A stretch of DNA of 64,000 nucleotides, taken from Chitinophaga cymbidii (GTDB taxonomy: Bacteria; Bacteroidota; Bacteroidia; Chitinophagales; Chitinophagaceae). How positions within the stretch are numbered: position 1 is the first letter of the stretch; every line of letters starts with the position of its first letter. The notes beneath the pieces were generated by a model. That model ran no database searches and was not told the origin of the DNA. It was given only the letters and a program-made list of their open reading frames with translations. Positions 42,609-52,722 of the stretch are shown piece after piece. The stretch is from assembly GCF_007992715.1 (NCBI RefSeq), contig NZ_BKAU01000006.1:248001-312000 (forward strand), written 5' to 3'. The position numbers and the translations under genes are program-made.

Positions 42609-45600
42609 TTAGAATCCAACGGTTAGTGAAAAGGTGTACATCCGGGTATTCGGATAACCGAAAGCTGTTTGCGTTTCCGCATCTGTTCCGCTGTATGGGC
42701 TTAATACAAAAAGGTTGTTGGCTACAATGGTGGCTTTCAGCGTTTTCATGGCGGTGCGGGCAAACATTTGCCGCGGTGCGCGCCAGGAAAGCGCCAGCTC
42801 ATTGCATTTCAGGTATGCGCCGCTTTCAATGTCTTTTGAAATGAGGTACTGTGCATAGCTGGAAAAGGATGTGCGGTAAAGCGGGATGTCTGTTACATCA
42901 CCGGCCTGCCGCCAGCGGTAGAGGTTTTCTTTCAGCCTGTTGGTGCGGCTGGCGTTGATGTCCGTAGCAATGCCGCTGGGGCCTTCCCGCCGGTCTATGA
43001 AGCCCATGATCTGGTTGCCGTCCGCATACACGAAATTCGCTGTCATCTCAATGGTCTTGTATACCAGCCTGGTATTGAAACCGCCGTACAGTTTGGGATT
43101 CTTGTGGCCAAGATAATAGGGTCTGTAGAGGGTCTGCAGGTCCGCCGTGCTGATGGTGCTCAGATCGATCTGCGCATCGGCATAGGTCGTTTCTACTTTT
43201 CCGTTCACTACCTTGGAATCCCTGCGCTGCGCATATACGATCATGCTGCCGGTTTCCGGGTCTATATGCGAGAACTTGTAACCGAACCAGCTGCTTACAG
43301 GATATCCCTGGATGTTGCTGGTATTGTTCCCGCCCAGCGGCGGTACTTCCTTCTCAAATACGTCGGTAAGCTTGTTCTTCACCTGCGTAACGTTGCCGCT
43401 TACTTCCCACAGCCAGTCTTTCGTTTTAACGGCTTCCACGCGCACGCTGATCTCATATCCCTGGTTGGTAAGCCTGCCCACGTTCACGGTAGCGGAAGAA
43501 CGGCCAACGGACGGAGGCGTCCTGGTATTGTCCAGCAGGTCCGTTACTTCTTCGTTAAAGTAGCGCAGTTCCGAATTGAACCGGCCGTTGAAGAAAGATA
43601 TTTCGGCGCCGAGATTGGTTTCTTTTTTCTTTTCCCATTTGATGACGGGGTTGCCGTACTGGAACCCGGAGGCCACAGGCGTATTGGCATATACGGCGGT
43701 ACCGAGGGTATAGGTATGGAATGGCAGCACGTTCCTGTTGATACTTCCGCGGTATCCGTAGCCGGCGGACAATACCAGGCGGCTGAGCACGGATTGATAA
43801 TCCTTCAGGAACGCTTCGTTGTGGGCATTCCATCTCACGCCGGCGGACCACAAAGGCGCAAACTGGTTGTCTGAACCGATGATGTCCACACCATCATACC
43901 GGATGTTACCGTTGAACACATAGCGGTTGTCATACACATACGCGAGCGAACCGATGAAGGAAGCGCTTCTGTTCTCACCGGTAAAGGTGCCGCCCAGCGT
44001 GTTGAGGTCGAGGTTCAGGAAGCGATTGTCCGGCACCAGGTCCCAGCTCGGATAGCCGGCAATGGCATATTCCTGCAGGTAGATCGGGTTGAAGTTGGAA
44101 AAGCGGTCGTTCTTCACGGCGCCGAACTCGTTCGCAAAGAAAGCCTGCACAAAGTGTTTGCCGGCGATCGTGTTATTGTACTCGAAAGTATTACGGATGG
44201 TATAGTCCATTGTTCTGCCGGTGGCCTCTTCCAGGAAGCCCCTGTTATGTTCCGGCAGCACGCCGCCGCCGGTGGAGGAGCGGTTCAGCCAGTTATAATA
44301 CCAGGAGCGGTAAGTACCGCCGAAGGATTCATCCTTGTCGTGCACGGAAGTGTACGATGCTACTACGTTGCCGGTGTATTTGAAATGACGAAGGAAATCA
44401 TATTCCACGGAGAATTGCCCGCGGATGTTGCCGTAGGTATTGGTCAGGCGGTTTTCCCTCAGTTCACGGATCATGTTGAATTCGCTGTAATAAAGGGCGG
44501 AAGAAGAGCCGATGTTGTACGGGATCGCGCGGTAGCTCATGTCCGCGGCGTAGGAGCCGTCATCGTTGTAAGGCTTTTCATAAGGATTCGCGAACGCCGC
44601 GTAGCGGAACGGGTCCATATCAGCGCGGAAGGCAGCGCCGATGCGGTTGCCGGGATTGCCTTCCACGTTTTTCTTCAGCGTTGTGTACAGGTTCACCCTG
44701 AACAGCAGCTTGTCGGTCACGAAGCGGGACAATTTCATATTCAACCCGCCTGTCTGAAACCTGTTCTCTATCAGGCTTCCCTGCGAATCCTGGAAGTTGA
44801 AAGCGGCGAAGTAAGTGGTTTTGGTATTGCCGCCGCTGAAGCTGATGTTGTGCGACTGGCTTTTGCCGATGCGGTACAGTTCTTTCATCCAGTCGGTATT
44901 CGTCTGTTCCAGCATGGCGATCTGCCTTTCCGCTTCATCATAGGTGATGGCGCCCTTGTCGGCCAGGCTCAACAGCTGGATCACGCGGCCGCCGGCTTCA
45001 TAAGGCGGATAAAAATCATCCCGCAATCCTCTTTCGAACTGCACTTTCTCAGCCGAGTTCATGAAGTTGAATTGGTTCACCGGACGCATGGTAACGCCGA
45101 ATTTGCCGGAATAATTGATGTAATCATTCCCGGCCTTGCCGTTTTTGGTGGTGATCACAATTACGCCGTTCGCCGCCCGTGACCCGTAGATGGAGGCCGC
45201 GGTAGCGTCTTTCAGGATGGTGATGGTCTCAATATTTTCGGGAGGTATGTTGCCGATGCCGTTGGTGATGAGGCTGTTCATGCCGCCGGATACTTCTCCG
45301 GGCTGCAAGGGCATGCCGTCCAGCACGTACAACGGTTCCACGTTGCCGGTGAGCGTGTTCACCCCGCGGATGATGATCTGCCCCGTTTCACCCGGCCGTC
45401 CGGATACGCTGCGCACATATACGCCGGGCATTTTGCCGGCCAGCGCCTTGTCGAACGTAGTGATGCCGGAGTTTTCCAGGTCTTTTGCATGCACCTCGCT
45501 CACGGAGCCGACCATCGCCATCTTTTTCCTCGTTTGCAGGCCGGTGGTAACGATGGATACCGCTTCCAGGTTGTTGGTGGCGGGATCCAGGATGATCCTG

Positions 45601-46139
45601 GGAATGGCCCTCACGGCCTGCACCCTGAATTGCCTTGGCAGGTAGCCAATGCTGGAAAAGATCACCGTGGCGTTTTCGTCCGTTTTGATCCTGAACCGGC
45701 CTTGCTGGTCGGTGGAAGTGCCACCGGTTTTTCCCTGTATCCGGATGGTGACGCCGGGCAGCGGTTGCCCGAGGCTGTCCGTTACGGTACCGGTGATCTC
45801 CTTTTGCGGAATACGGCTGGTATCCGCAATGGGAAGAACGGTGCTGACCTTTTTTCGCCGGATGGTGATGGTCTTGTTCTCGATAGAATAGTCCAGGTGT
45901 GGACCTTCAAAAAGTTCGCGCAGGAATTGTTCCAGCGGCGCGTTGTCTGCCGTGATGGTCACCGGGCCGGCGTCCTTGATGAGCTGGCTGTTGCTCATGA
46001 CAAGATAGCCGGTCTGTTTCTGTACTTCGGTCAGTACCTGCTGTAGCGGTACTCTTCTGCCGGTGTAGGTAATGGTTTGCCCAGCCACGTCTTTACAGAG
46101 CAATGCGCATGCTAATAGCATGATGAAAGATGATCGCAT
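42609..46139 (-). CDS. SusC-family TonB-dependent transporter with STN domain (locus 2)
   Basis: The 1176-residue outer-membrane protein has a signal peptide (about 1-20), STN domain (about 25-96, 'VPLQQVLTEVQKQTGYLVMS'), carboxypeptidase-regulatory-like domain (about 114-190), plug ('PGVYVRSVSGRPGETGQIIIRG') and barrel ending 'NTRMYTFSLTVGF'. The TonB-box region lacks the usual GYG and reads 'AVSIVTTGLQTRKKMAMVGSV', a known variant in SusC subfamilies not tied to glycans. The STN domain and the FecR/sigma genes upstream show substrate-induced control. Confidence 0.95.
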   Translation of the reverse strand: MRSSFIMLLACALLCKDVAGQTITYTGRRVPLQQVLTEVQKQTGYLVMSNSQLIKDAGPVTITADNAPLEQFLRELFEGPHLDYSIENKTITIRRKKVSTVLPIADTSRIPQKEITGTVTDSLGQPLPGVTIRIQGKTGGTSTDQQGRFRIKTDENATVIFSSIGYLPRQFRVQAVRAIPRIILDPATNNLEAVSIVTTGLQTRKKMAMVGSVSEVHAKDLENSGITTFDKALAGKMPGVYVRSVSGRPGETGQIIIRGVNTLTGNVEPLYVLDGMPLQPGEVSGGMNSLITNGIGNIPPENIETITILKDATAASIYGSRAANGVIVITTKNGKAGNDYINYSGKFGVTMRPVNQFNFMNSAEKVQFERGLRDDFYPPYEAGGRVIQLLSLADKGAITYDEAERQIAMLEQTNTDWMKELYRIGKSQSHNISFSGGNTKTTYFAAFNFQDSQGSLIENRFQTGGLNMKLSRFVTDKLLFRVNLYTTLKKNVEGNPGNRIGAAFRADMDPFRYAAFANPYEKPYNDDGSYAADMSYRAIPYNIGSSSALYYSEFNMIRELRENRLTNTYGNIRGQFSVEYDFLRHFKYTGNVVASYTSVHDKDESFGGTYRSWYYNWLNRSSTGGGVLPEHNRGFLEEATGRTMDYTIRNTFEYNNTIAGKHFVQAFFANEFGAVKNDRFSNFNPIYLQEYAIAGYPSWDLVPDNRFLNLDLNTLGGTFTGENRSASFIGSLAYVYDNRYVFNGNIRYDGVDIIGSDNQFAPLWSAGVRWNAHNEAFLKDYQSVLSRLVLSAGYGYRGSINRNVLPFHTYTLGTAVYANTPVASGFQYGNPVIKWEKKKETNLGAEISFFNGRFNSELRYFNEEVTDLLDNTRTPPSVGRSSATVNVGRLTNQGYEISVRVEAVKTKDWLWEVSGNVTQVKNKLTDVFEKEVPPLGGNNTSNIQGYPVSSWFGYKFSHIDPETGSMIVYAQRRDSKVVNGKVETTYADAQIDLSTISTADLQTLYRPYYLGHKNPKLYGGFNTRLVYKTIEMTANFVYADGNQIMGFIDRREGPSGIATDINASRTNRLKENLYRWRQAGDVTDIPLYRTSFSSYAQYLISKDIESGAYLKCNELALSWRAPRQMFARTAMKTLKATIVANNLFVLSPYSGTDAETQTAFGYPNTRMYTFSLTVGF

Positions 46140-46221
46140 AGTACAAAAATTGATCTTGGTTGGTTGTTAATAAATAATGCGCAGCAGCACAATGCATGCG
46201 CTTGTAAAACTTTCTGTTCGG

Positions 46222-47403
46222 TTACGGCATTACGATCAGTTTCCTGTCTTCCAGCCTGGCCCTAACGTCCATGCCGTTGAGAATTCTGATCAGTTGCTGA
46301 AGATTCTGGTTACGTTTCATGCGGCCCCAAACCCTGATGTCGGGCACGCCCTGTTCATAAACAACCTGTATGTCATACCACCTTGACACCTGCCGCATGA
46401 CCTCGGTGAGCTTCGCGTCGTTGAAGTCAAACACGCCGTTTTTCCAGGCGATGGCGCGCACGGTGTCCGCCGCGCCAACAATAATGGGATGGCCTGCGCC
46501 CGGTCTTACAACGGCTTGCTGGCCCGGCGCGATCCTTCGCCTGTCGCTGGCCGTGGCTACAGCCACAGCGCCTTCCAGCAGGGTAGTGTGTATGTTCTCT
46601 TCGTCTGTGTATGCATTGATATTGAAATGAGTGCCGAGTACTTCCACCGAAGCCCGCTCCTGCACATCTACAATGAAAGGATGTTTAGCGTCTTTTGCCA
46701 CTTCAAAATAGGCTTCGCCCGTGAGCTGCACCCGGCGTTCGCTGCCGGCGAAGCGGGTAGGGAAGCGGAGGGAGGATGCGGCGTTCAGCCATACGTGCGT
46801 ACCATCTTCCAGCTGAAGATGATATTCCCCGCCATTCGGCGTGATCAGCTGATGAAACTGTATATCGTCGGTACCTGCGTCAAAATCCTGGTAGGCGAGC
46901 AATCCCTGCTGCTGCTGTACTTTCACGGATGCGCCCTGCATGAAGGAAGTATCGGCATCCTGGTCGAGCGCGAGGCTTTCTCCGTTGGACAGCACCAGCT
47001 TTGCTTTCTGGCTTCCCGGCAGGATGTCCGCCACATGTATGGATTGCGCCGGCACTGCGGCCTTTTGTTCGCGCGAGAGCCATATAAAAGCTACCGCGCT
47101 GATCAGCAATGCCGCCACAGCAGCCGCTCTGTAGAGATGTATATGTCGGGAAGGCCGTTGCCCGATCTTTGCCAGCACCTTGCCGTTTGCCGCTTCCGTT
47201 CTTTGTTTGTAGTACGTGAGATCACGCCATTCCTTACCGGCTTTATCCGCGTTCAGCAGCTCTTCCATGGCGCGGCGGTTACTGTCACTGGCAGCGAGCC
47301 ATTGTTCCAGCTCTTCCCGGTCAGTATCACTGATGGTATTGCGGAGGTAGGCAGGCATAAGGGCGGCCATCCTGAGAGAAGTTGCTAACTGCTGATCATT
47401 CAT
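46222..47403 (-). CDS. FecR-family anti-sigma factor (locus 2)
   Basis: The 393-residue protein has a cytoplasmic N-terminus (about 1-86), a membrane segment (about 89-107, 'AAAVAALLISAVAFIWL'), a periplasmic FecR domain (about 185-290, 'EDGTHVWLNAASSLRFP', 'RVQLTGEAYFEVA') and a C-terminal DUF4974-type domain (about 320-393). It restrains the sigma factor encoded upstream and senses the STN domain of the SusC encoded downstream. Confidence 0.94.
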   Translation of the reverse strand: MNDQQLATSLRMAALMPAYLRNTISDTDREELEQWLAASDSNRRAMEELLNADKAGKEWRDLTYYKQRTEAANGKVLAKIGQRPSRHIHLYRAAAVAALLISAVAFIWLSREQKAAVPAQSIHVADILPGSQKAKLVLSNGESLALDQDADTSFMQGASVKVQQQQGLLAYQDFDAGTDDIQFHQLITPNGGEYHLQLEDGTHVWLNAASSLRFPTRFAGSERRVQLTGEAYFEVAKDAKHPFIVDVQERASVEVLGTHFNINAYTDEENIHTTLLEGAVAVATASDRRRIAPGQQAVVRPGAGHPIIVGAADTVRAIAWKNGVFDFNDAKLTEVMRQVSRWYDIQVVYEQGVPDIRVWGRMKRNQNLQQLIRILNGMDVRARLEDRKLIVMP

Positions 47404-47472
47404 ACGAATAACGGTATACAGAATAGAAACAGAACTCCGGGACGTTTTTGGACAACTTTCCTCAACTTTTTT

Positions 47473-48060
47473 TTAAATAACCTTTAAGGCGGTCAGCAGG
47501 AGCTGGAAAGATTTGGTGGAGAGGAGTTTTTTTAAGGACAACAGCGCTCTTGTTTTTTGTTTATGTACGGTATTAACGGGGATGGACAGCCGGTCGGCTA
47601 TCTCGTTCACCTTCAGTTCGTCCCGGAAACTCATTTCCATGATCTTCCGGTATTTTTCGGGCAGCTGTTCAATGGCGTTGTAGATCTCGCGCATGGCTTC
47701 GGCCTTGAAAATGGAGGAGAGGATGATCTCTTCTGATGCGGGGCTGGCATCCTCCAATTCCGACTGGCGCCTGCGCTGGCGCTGAAGTTTGTCGAGGTAA
47801 TTCAGGCTGGCATTGCGGGTGCTGATATATAAGAATGCCTTCAGGGAAGGGAAGGCTTCAAAATCGGCCTGCTTCTCCCATACCTTCAACATTACGCCCT
47901 GCACTACTTCTTCAGCGGCAAAGCGGTCTTTCAACATCTTCTCAGCGAAAAAGCAAAGGATGGGATAATATTCGGAAAACAGGAGGTTGAACGCAGCTTT
48001 GTTCCCACGTTGCAGTTCTTCAATAGGAAAAGAGTCCGAGAAAGCATCATTCTTGTACAT
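47473..48060 (-). CDS. ECF-type RNA polymerase sigma factor (locus 2)
   Basis: The ATG at 48060 is preferred over the frame opening at 48174, giving 195 residues. Region 2 (about 20-90, 'LLFSEYYPILCFFAEKMLKDRFAAEEVVQGVMLKVWEK') and region 4 (about 125-180, 'LPEKYRKIMEMSFRDELKVNEIADRLSIPVNTVHKQ') are clear. The end 'SFQLLLTALKVI' is hydrophobic, as in the sigma factor of PUL 1. It heads the six-gene minus-strand locus with FecR, SusC, SusD, pseudo-protease and TlpA genes. Confidence 0.93.
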   Translation of the reverse strand: MYKNDAFSDSFPIEELQRGNKAAFNLLFSEYYPILCFFAEKMLKDRFAAEEVVQGVMLKVWEKQADFEAFPSLKAFLYISTRNASLNYLDKLQRQRRRQSELEDASPASEEIILSSIFKAEAMREIYNAIEQLPEKYRKIMEMSFRDELKVNEIADRLSIPVNTVHKQKTRALLSLKKLLSTKSFQLLLTALKVI

Positions 48061-48293
48061 ACCGCAAACCTCCCCGTTAAGATAGATAAAATTCGATAAA
48101 AGAGGTAATGAGCCATGTGAGCCGGCCTTGCTTCTGATAGGATATTCGCAAAACCAACGGCGAATCAAGTCCACATCATGTCCACCTCACATCCACCTTG
48201 CCGGGTCTGTTCCTTCAGCGATCATGGCCGGTTCCCGGTCTTGATCCGGTATATTTTATGGCCGGAGATAAAATACTATCAATATGAATAAAA

Positions 48294-48320
48294 AAGCCCC
48301 CGGCGCAATACCGGGGGCTT
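48294..48320. terminator. Terminator of the RND efflux operon
   Basis: AAGCCCCCGG (48294-48303) pairs with CCGGGGGCTT (48311-48320) over a 7-base loop. On the minus strand it is followed by TTTTT and lies 11 bases after the RND stop. Confidence 0.85.
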
Positions 48321-48330
48321 TACTGTTATT

Positions 48331-51300
48331 TTATTGTTCATCCGGATCGGGGTCCGCATGCAGGATGTCCTGATGTTCCTCCGGCCGGTAGCTCGCCGCG
48401 AGGGCGGCCAGTTTCTTTTTACCATATGCCACTCTCGTGATCAGCACGAACAGCACCGGCACAATGAAGATGGCGAACAACGTGGCGATCAGCATCCCGC
48501 CGAATACCGTCCAGCCGATGGTCTGGCGCGAAATGGCGCCGGCGCCGCCGGAGAACATCAGCGGCACAATGCCGAGGATGAACGCGAGGGAGGTCATTAC
48601 GATGGGCCTTAGCCTGAGCTTCACGGCCTCCATGGTAGCTTTCAGCAATTCCATCCCCATGTCCACCCGTTCTTTCGCAAATTCCACAATCAGGATGGCG
48701 TTCTTCGCGGCGAGACCGATGATGGTGATCAGGCCGATCTGCGCGTAGATGTTGTTATCCAGCCTTGGGATGAAGGTCAGCACGAGGATGGCGCCGAAAA
48801 TACCCAGGGGCACGGACAGCAGGATGGAGAAGGGAACCGACCAGCTTTCGTACAATGCGGCCAGCAGCAGGAACACAAAGATGATACAGATCGCGAAGAT
48901 CATCAGCGTGGCGTTGCCGGATTCTTTTTCCTGCAAGCTGAGGCCGGCGAATTCGTACGTGTAGCCGGCGCCGAGCGTTTGCGCGGCTGTTTCTTCCAGC
49001 GCCCTGAGCGCATCGCCGGAGCTGAATCCGGGCGCGGCGCTGCCGCCTACTTCAATGGAACGGAAGATGTTGAAGTGGTTCACGATGGAAGGGTTCTCTA
49101 TCATGCGGTGCGTCACCAGCGCGCTCAGCGGCACGGGGTTGCCCTGCATGTTCTTCACATATAATTTGTTGATGTCGCTGATGTCCATACGGTAAGAGGT
49201 ATCCGCCATGGTCACCACGCGGAAGCTGCGGCCATACTTGGTGAAATCGTTCACATAACTGTTACCGAGGTACGAAGAAATGGTGCTGTACACGCTTCCG
49301 ATAGACACGCCCATGCGTTTGGCCTGGTCGCGGTTCACCTCCACGAGGTAGTTTGGTGTTTTGGAGTTGAAGAGCGTGTAGGCCATGCCGATCTCGGGGC
49401 GCTGGTTCGCTGCCATGAGGAACTTGCCTACAGCGGCTTCGAAGGTTTTGATATCACCGCCATGCTGGTCGAGGATCTGCATGGAGAAGCCGCCGCTTAC
49501 GCCGAGGCCGGGGATGGCGGGCGGTGTTACGGCCAGTATGGACGCTTTCTGATAACCTCTGTATTTGCCCTGTATGCCGGCGAGTATTTCGCTGACGCTG
49601 CGGGTGCGTTCTTCCCAGGGTTTCAGCTGCACGAAGAACGTGCCTGCGTTGGGTTTGAACGAGCGGTTCAGCAGGTTGATGCCGGAGATGGAGGTGATGT
49701 TTTCCAGCTCGGGATAATCTTTCTGCAAGTCCGCCGTGATCTCGTCCATCACCTCGGTGGTACGGACGGAGGAAGCACCCTCCGGCAGGGTTACACCGGC
49801 AATGAAGATGCCCGCGTCTTCCGTGGGTATGAAGCCGGTGGACTTCGCGGAGAAGAGCCCGAACGTACCCACGTAAATGCAGATCAGCAGGATGATCAGC
49901 AGCGGCGCTCTGCGGATAGACCAGCGTACGCCTTTGGAATAGCGCCGCGTCACCCGGTCGAACCACACATTGAACTTATAGAAAAAGCGGTTGAAGCCTT
50001 TGGTGCCGGCACCCAGTTTGGACGGCCGCAGCAGGATGGAACATAGCGCGGGCGTGAGCGAAAGGGCGATGAACGCGGATAGCAATACCGACACCGCGAT
50101 GGTGATCGCGAACTGCTGGTACAACTGCCCCACCATGCCGGGGATGAACCCTACCGGCACGAATACCGCGGCCAGGATCAGGGCGATCGCGATCACCGGG
50201 GCGGTGATCTCCTTCATCGCCCGCCGCGTGGCCTCCGGCGCGCTGAGCTTGTCGTGATCTATGTAGTGCTGGACGGCCTCCACCACCACGATCGCATCAT
50301 CCACCACAATCCCGATCGCCAGTACAAAGGCCAGCATGGTCAGGTTGTTGATGGAGAAGCCAAAAAGATTGAAGAATATAAAAGTACCGATGATGGATAC
50401 CGGGATAGCGAGGATGGGAATGAGGGTGGCCCTCCAGCTTTGCAGGAAGAGGAATACCACCACCGTTACCAGCACCAGTGCTTCCAGCAGGGTATGCAGT
50501 ACGGCGTTGATGGATTCTTTTACAACGGATACGGTCTCGTATGCCACGATGTAGTCCACGTCGCTGGGGAACTGCGCTTTGAGCCTTTCCAGCGCGGCGT
50601 ACAGCCCTTCGGCCGTTTCCACGGCGTTGCCGCCGGGCGTCTGGGCGATCATCATGGCGGAAGAGGTCTTGGCGTTCACCTTGCTCGTGATGTTGTAAGC
50701 GAACTCACCCAGTTCCACGCGCGCCACGTCTTTCAGGTACACGATGGAGCCGTCCGCATTCGTTTTCACCACAATTTCGTTGAACTGTTCTTCCGTATCC
50801 AGGTCGCCATCCAGGATCACGGGGAATTCGAATACCTGGGCGTTGGTTTGCGGCCTCGCGCCCACGCTGCCGCCGGGTATTCTCGTATTCTGTTCCTGTA
50901 TGGCGGTATTCACGTCGGCGGGAGTGAGGCCGAGGGCGGAGAGCTTGTTGGCATCCAGCCACACGCGCATACTGAACGGCTGGCCGAATGCGGTCACGTC
51001 GCCCACGCCTTTTACGCGCATCAATGCGTCGCGCACATAGAGGTTGACGTAGTTGGCGAGGAATTTCTGGTCGCGGGTGCCGTTGGGCGACACGAGCGCC
51101 ACCATCATCAATACGTCCGTGTTGGCTTTACGGGTGGTTACGCCCAGCCTTCTCACCGCTTCGGGCAGCGCCGGTTCGGCAATGCCCACGCGGTTCTGTA
51201 CGTCCAGCGTGGCGATATCAATATCTGTTCCTACATCAAATGTAACGGTAATGGCTGAACGGCCGTCGGACGTACTGTTGGAGGACATGTACGTCATGCC

Positions 51301-51522
51301 CGGCGTACCGTTGATCTGGCTTTCGATGAGGGTGGTCACCGTCTGCTCCACGGTCTGCGCGTCCGCACCGGTGTACGTCGCGCTCACCGTTACGGTAGGC
51401 GGCGCAATATTGGGATACTGGCTGATCGGTAACGATGTAATGGTTATGGCACCCACCAGTACGATCAGTATGGATATAACGATGGATGTGACCGGCCTTC
51501 TTATAAATACTTCTGATATCAT
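48331..51522 (-). CDS. RND efflux pump inner-membrane transporter (HAE1/AcrB-like)
   Basis: The 1063-residue protein has the AcrB-type layout: 12 membrane helices with two large periplasmic loops, opening 'MISEVFIRRPVTSIVISILIVLVGA'. The proton-relay aspartates are in 'LAIGIVVDDAIVVVEAV' in helix 4, and a matching Lys-containing segment 'GLAAKNAILIVEFAKE' is in helix 10. It exports drugs, solvents or metabolites across both membranes with the adaptor and channel encoded upstream. It is the last gene of tetR-tolC-adaptor-RND. Confidence 0.96.
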   Translation of the reverse strand: MISEVFIRRPVTSIVISILIVLVGAITITSLPISQYPNIAPPTVTVSATYTGADAQTVEQTVTTLIESQINGTPGMTYMSSNSTSDGRSAITVTFDVGTDIDIATLDVQNRVGIAEPALPEAVRRLGVTTRKANTDVLMMVALVSPNGTRDQKFLANYVNLYVRDALMRVKGVGDVTAFGQPFSMRVWLDANKLSALGLTPADVNTAIQEQNTRIPGGSVGARPQTNAQVFEFPVILDGDLDTEEQFNEIVVKTNADGSIVYLKDVARVELGEFAYNITSKVNAKTSSAMMIAQTPGGNAVETAEGLYAALERLKAQFPSDVDYIVAYETVSVVKESINAVLHTLLEALVLVTVVVFLFLQSWRATLIPILAIPVSIIGTFIFFNLFGFSINNLTMLAFVLAIGIVVDDAIVVVEAVQHYIDHDKLSAPEATRRAMKEITAPVIAIALILAAVFVPVGFIPGMVGQLYQQFAITIAVSVLLSAFIALSLTPALCSILLRPSKLGAGTKGFNRFFYKFNVWFDRVTRRYSKGVRWSIRRAPLLIILLICIYVGTFGLFSAKSTGFIPTEDAGIFIAGVTLPEGASSVRTTEVMDEITADLQKDYPELENITSISGINLLNRSFKPNAGTFFVQLKPWEERTRSVSEILAGIQGKYRGYQKASILAVTPPAIPGLGVSGGFSMQILDQHGGDIKTFEAAVGKFLMAANQRPEIGMAYTLFNSKTPNYLVEVNRDQAKRMGVSIGSVYSTISSYLGNSYVNDFTKYGRSFRVVTMADTSYRMDISDINKLYVKNMQGNPVPLSALVTHRMIENPSIVNHFNIFRSIEVGGSAAPGFSSGDALRALEETAAQTLGAGYTYEFAGLSLQEKESGNATLMIFAICIIFVFLLLAALYESWSVPFSILLSVPLGIFGAILVLTFIPRLDNNIYAQIGLITIIGLAAKNAILIVEFAKERVDMGMELLKATMEAVKLRLRPIVMTSLAFILGIVPLMFSGGAGAISRQTIGWTVFGGMLIATLFAIFIVPVLFVLITRVAYGKKKLAALAASYRPEEHQDILHADPDPDEQ

Positions 51523-51562
51523 GTTTCGTGCAATCTAAAAGTTCCTGTTCGTATTTAAATGC

Positions 51563-52696
51563 TCAAGGCTTTGCAGGCTGTTGCGGCTGCGGTTGCTGCG
51601 TGGTGACCTTTGCGCCGTTGCGTATGTTGATAAGACCATCGGTGATGATGGTTTCACCACTTTTAAGCCCGCTGTTCACCACTACTTTGTCGCCCACCTT
51701 CTGGCCCAGCACTACGGTGCGCTGTTCCGCCGTGCTGCTGTCGGACACCACGAATACGGAGGACTGGCCCAGCTGTTCGGTCACGGCCTTGTAGGGGATC
51801 ACCACCTGTTTCCCTTCGGGACGGTCCAGCACCAGCACCGTGGTGTTCATACCGGCCCGCAGCAAACCATCGGGATTCGCAAATGAAGCGCGAACAGTGA
51901 TGGTGCCTGTACCTGGGTCTACCGCGCGGTCCAGCGCGGTGATCCTGCCGGGTTGGGGATAGGCTTTTCCGCCGGGCAGCTGCAGGGTGATCACGGAATC
52001 TTTTTCAGCACCGGCATTTTTTTGCAGGCTGGTGAAATGCTGGATCTCCTTTTCGTTGACCGGGAAATCCACTGCTATCGGGCTTGTGGTGGAAATCGTG
52101 TTGATGAGCGTATTGCCGGCGCTTACCAGTGCGCCCATGCGCACCTGTGAAATGCCGATCGTTCCGGAGAACGGCGCCACGATCACGGAGCGGTTCAGGT
52201 CGGTAGTAGCGGTGGTCAGCGCTGCTTTGGCGGACAGGGCCTGCGCTTCAGCGTTGCTGAGGTCGGTTTCCGCGTAGTCCAGCGTTTGTTTGGCGATCGC
52301 GTCCTGCTCCGCCAGCTTGCGGTAACGTTCCAGGTCGCGCTTCACCCTTGCCAGGTTGGATTCTGCAATGGCGAGGGCGGAACGTGCCTGCTCCTGCGCC
52401 GCAGCATACCTTGTACGGTCGATCTCATACAATTTCTGGCCTTTGGAAACGGTGGCGCCGTCTGCTACAAAAATGCCGGTGATGTAACCGCTCACTTCCG
52501 CGCGGAGGTCCGTCTGGTTCAACGGAACTACGCTGCCGGGGTAGCTTTTCCTGCCAGTCACGATCTCTTCGCTGACCTTGCCTGTGGATACGGGTACTGC
52601 CTGTGCGCCGGGGCGTTGCTGCTGCTTGTTGCCGCCACATGATACGGCCGCGCCTGCGCCCAAAACTATGAAAATTGCGATGCTGATTCTGTTCAT
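51563..52696 (-). CDS. RND efflux periplasmic adaptor lipoprotein
   Basis: The 377-residue membrane-fusion protein has a lipoprotein signal ending 'GAAVSC' (Cys about 20), a lipoyl/barrel-sandwich domain ('DLRAEVSGYITGIFVADGATVSKGQ'), a coiled-coil hairpin (about 95-160) and the beta-barrel and membrane-proximal domains. It joins the RND pump to the TolC channel. It lies 40 bases before the pump gene. The Gln/Pro-rich C-terminal tail is low complexity. Confidence 0.95.
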   Translation of the reverse strand: MNRISIAIFIVLGAGAAVSCGGNKQQQRPGAQAVPVSTGKVSEEIVTGRKSYPGSVVPLNQTDLRAEVSGYITGIFVADGATVSKGQKLYEIDRTRYAAAQEQARSALAIAESNLARVKRDLERYRKLAEQDAIAKQTLDYAETDLSNAEAQALSAKAALTTATTDLNRSVIVAPFSGTIGISQVRMGALVSAGNTLINTISTTSPIAVDFPVNEKEIQHFTSLQKNAGAEKDSVITLQLPGGKAYPQPGRITALDRAVDPGTGTITVRASFANPDGLLRAGMNTTVLVLDRPEGKQVVIPYKAVTEQLGQSSVFVVSDSSTAEQRTVVLGQKVGDKVVVNSGLKSGETIITDGLINIRNGAKVTTQQPQPQQPAKP

Positions 52697-52722
52697 GGTA
52701 TTTATCTCAACGGGTTATTTGA

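Noticed and set aside
43104-45182. Long plus-strand ORFs opposite the locus-2 susC (for example 43104-43874 and 44154-45182).
   Set aside because: They are antisense to a clear SusC gene; composition is that of a reverse-complemented high-GC reading frame and no domain is visible.
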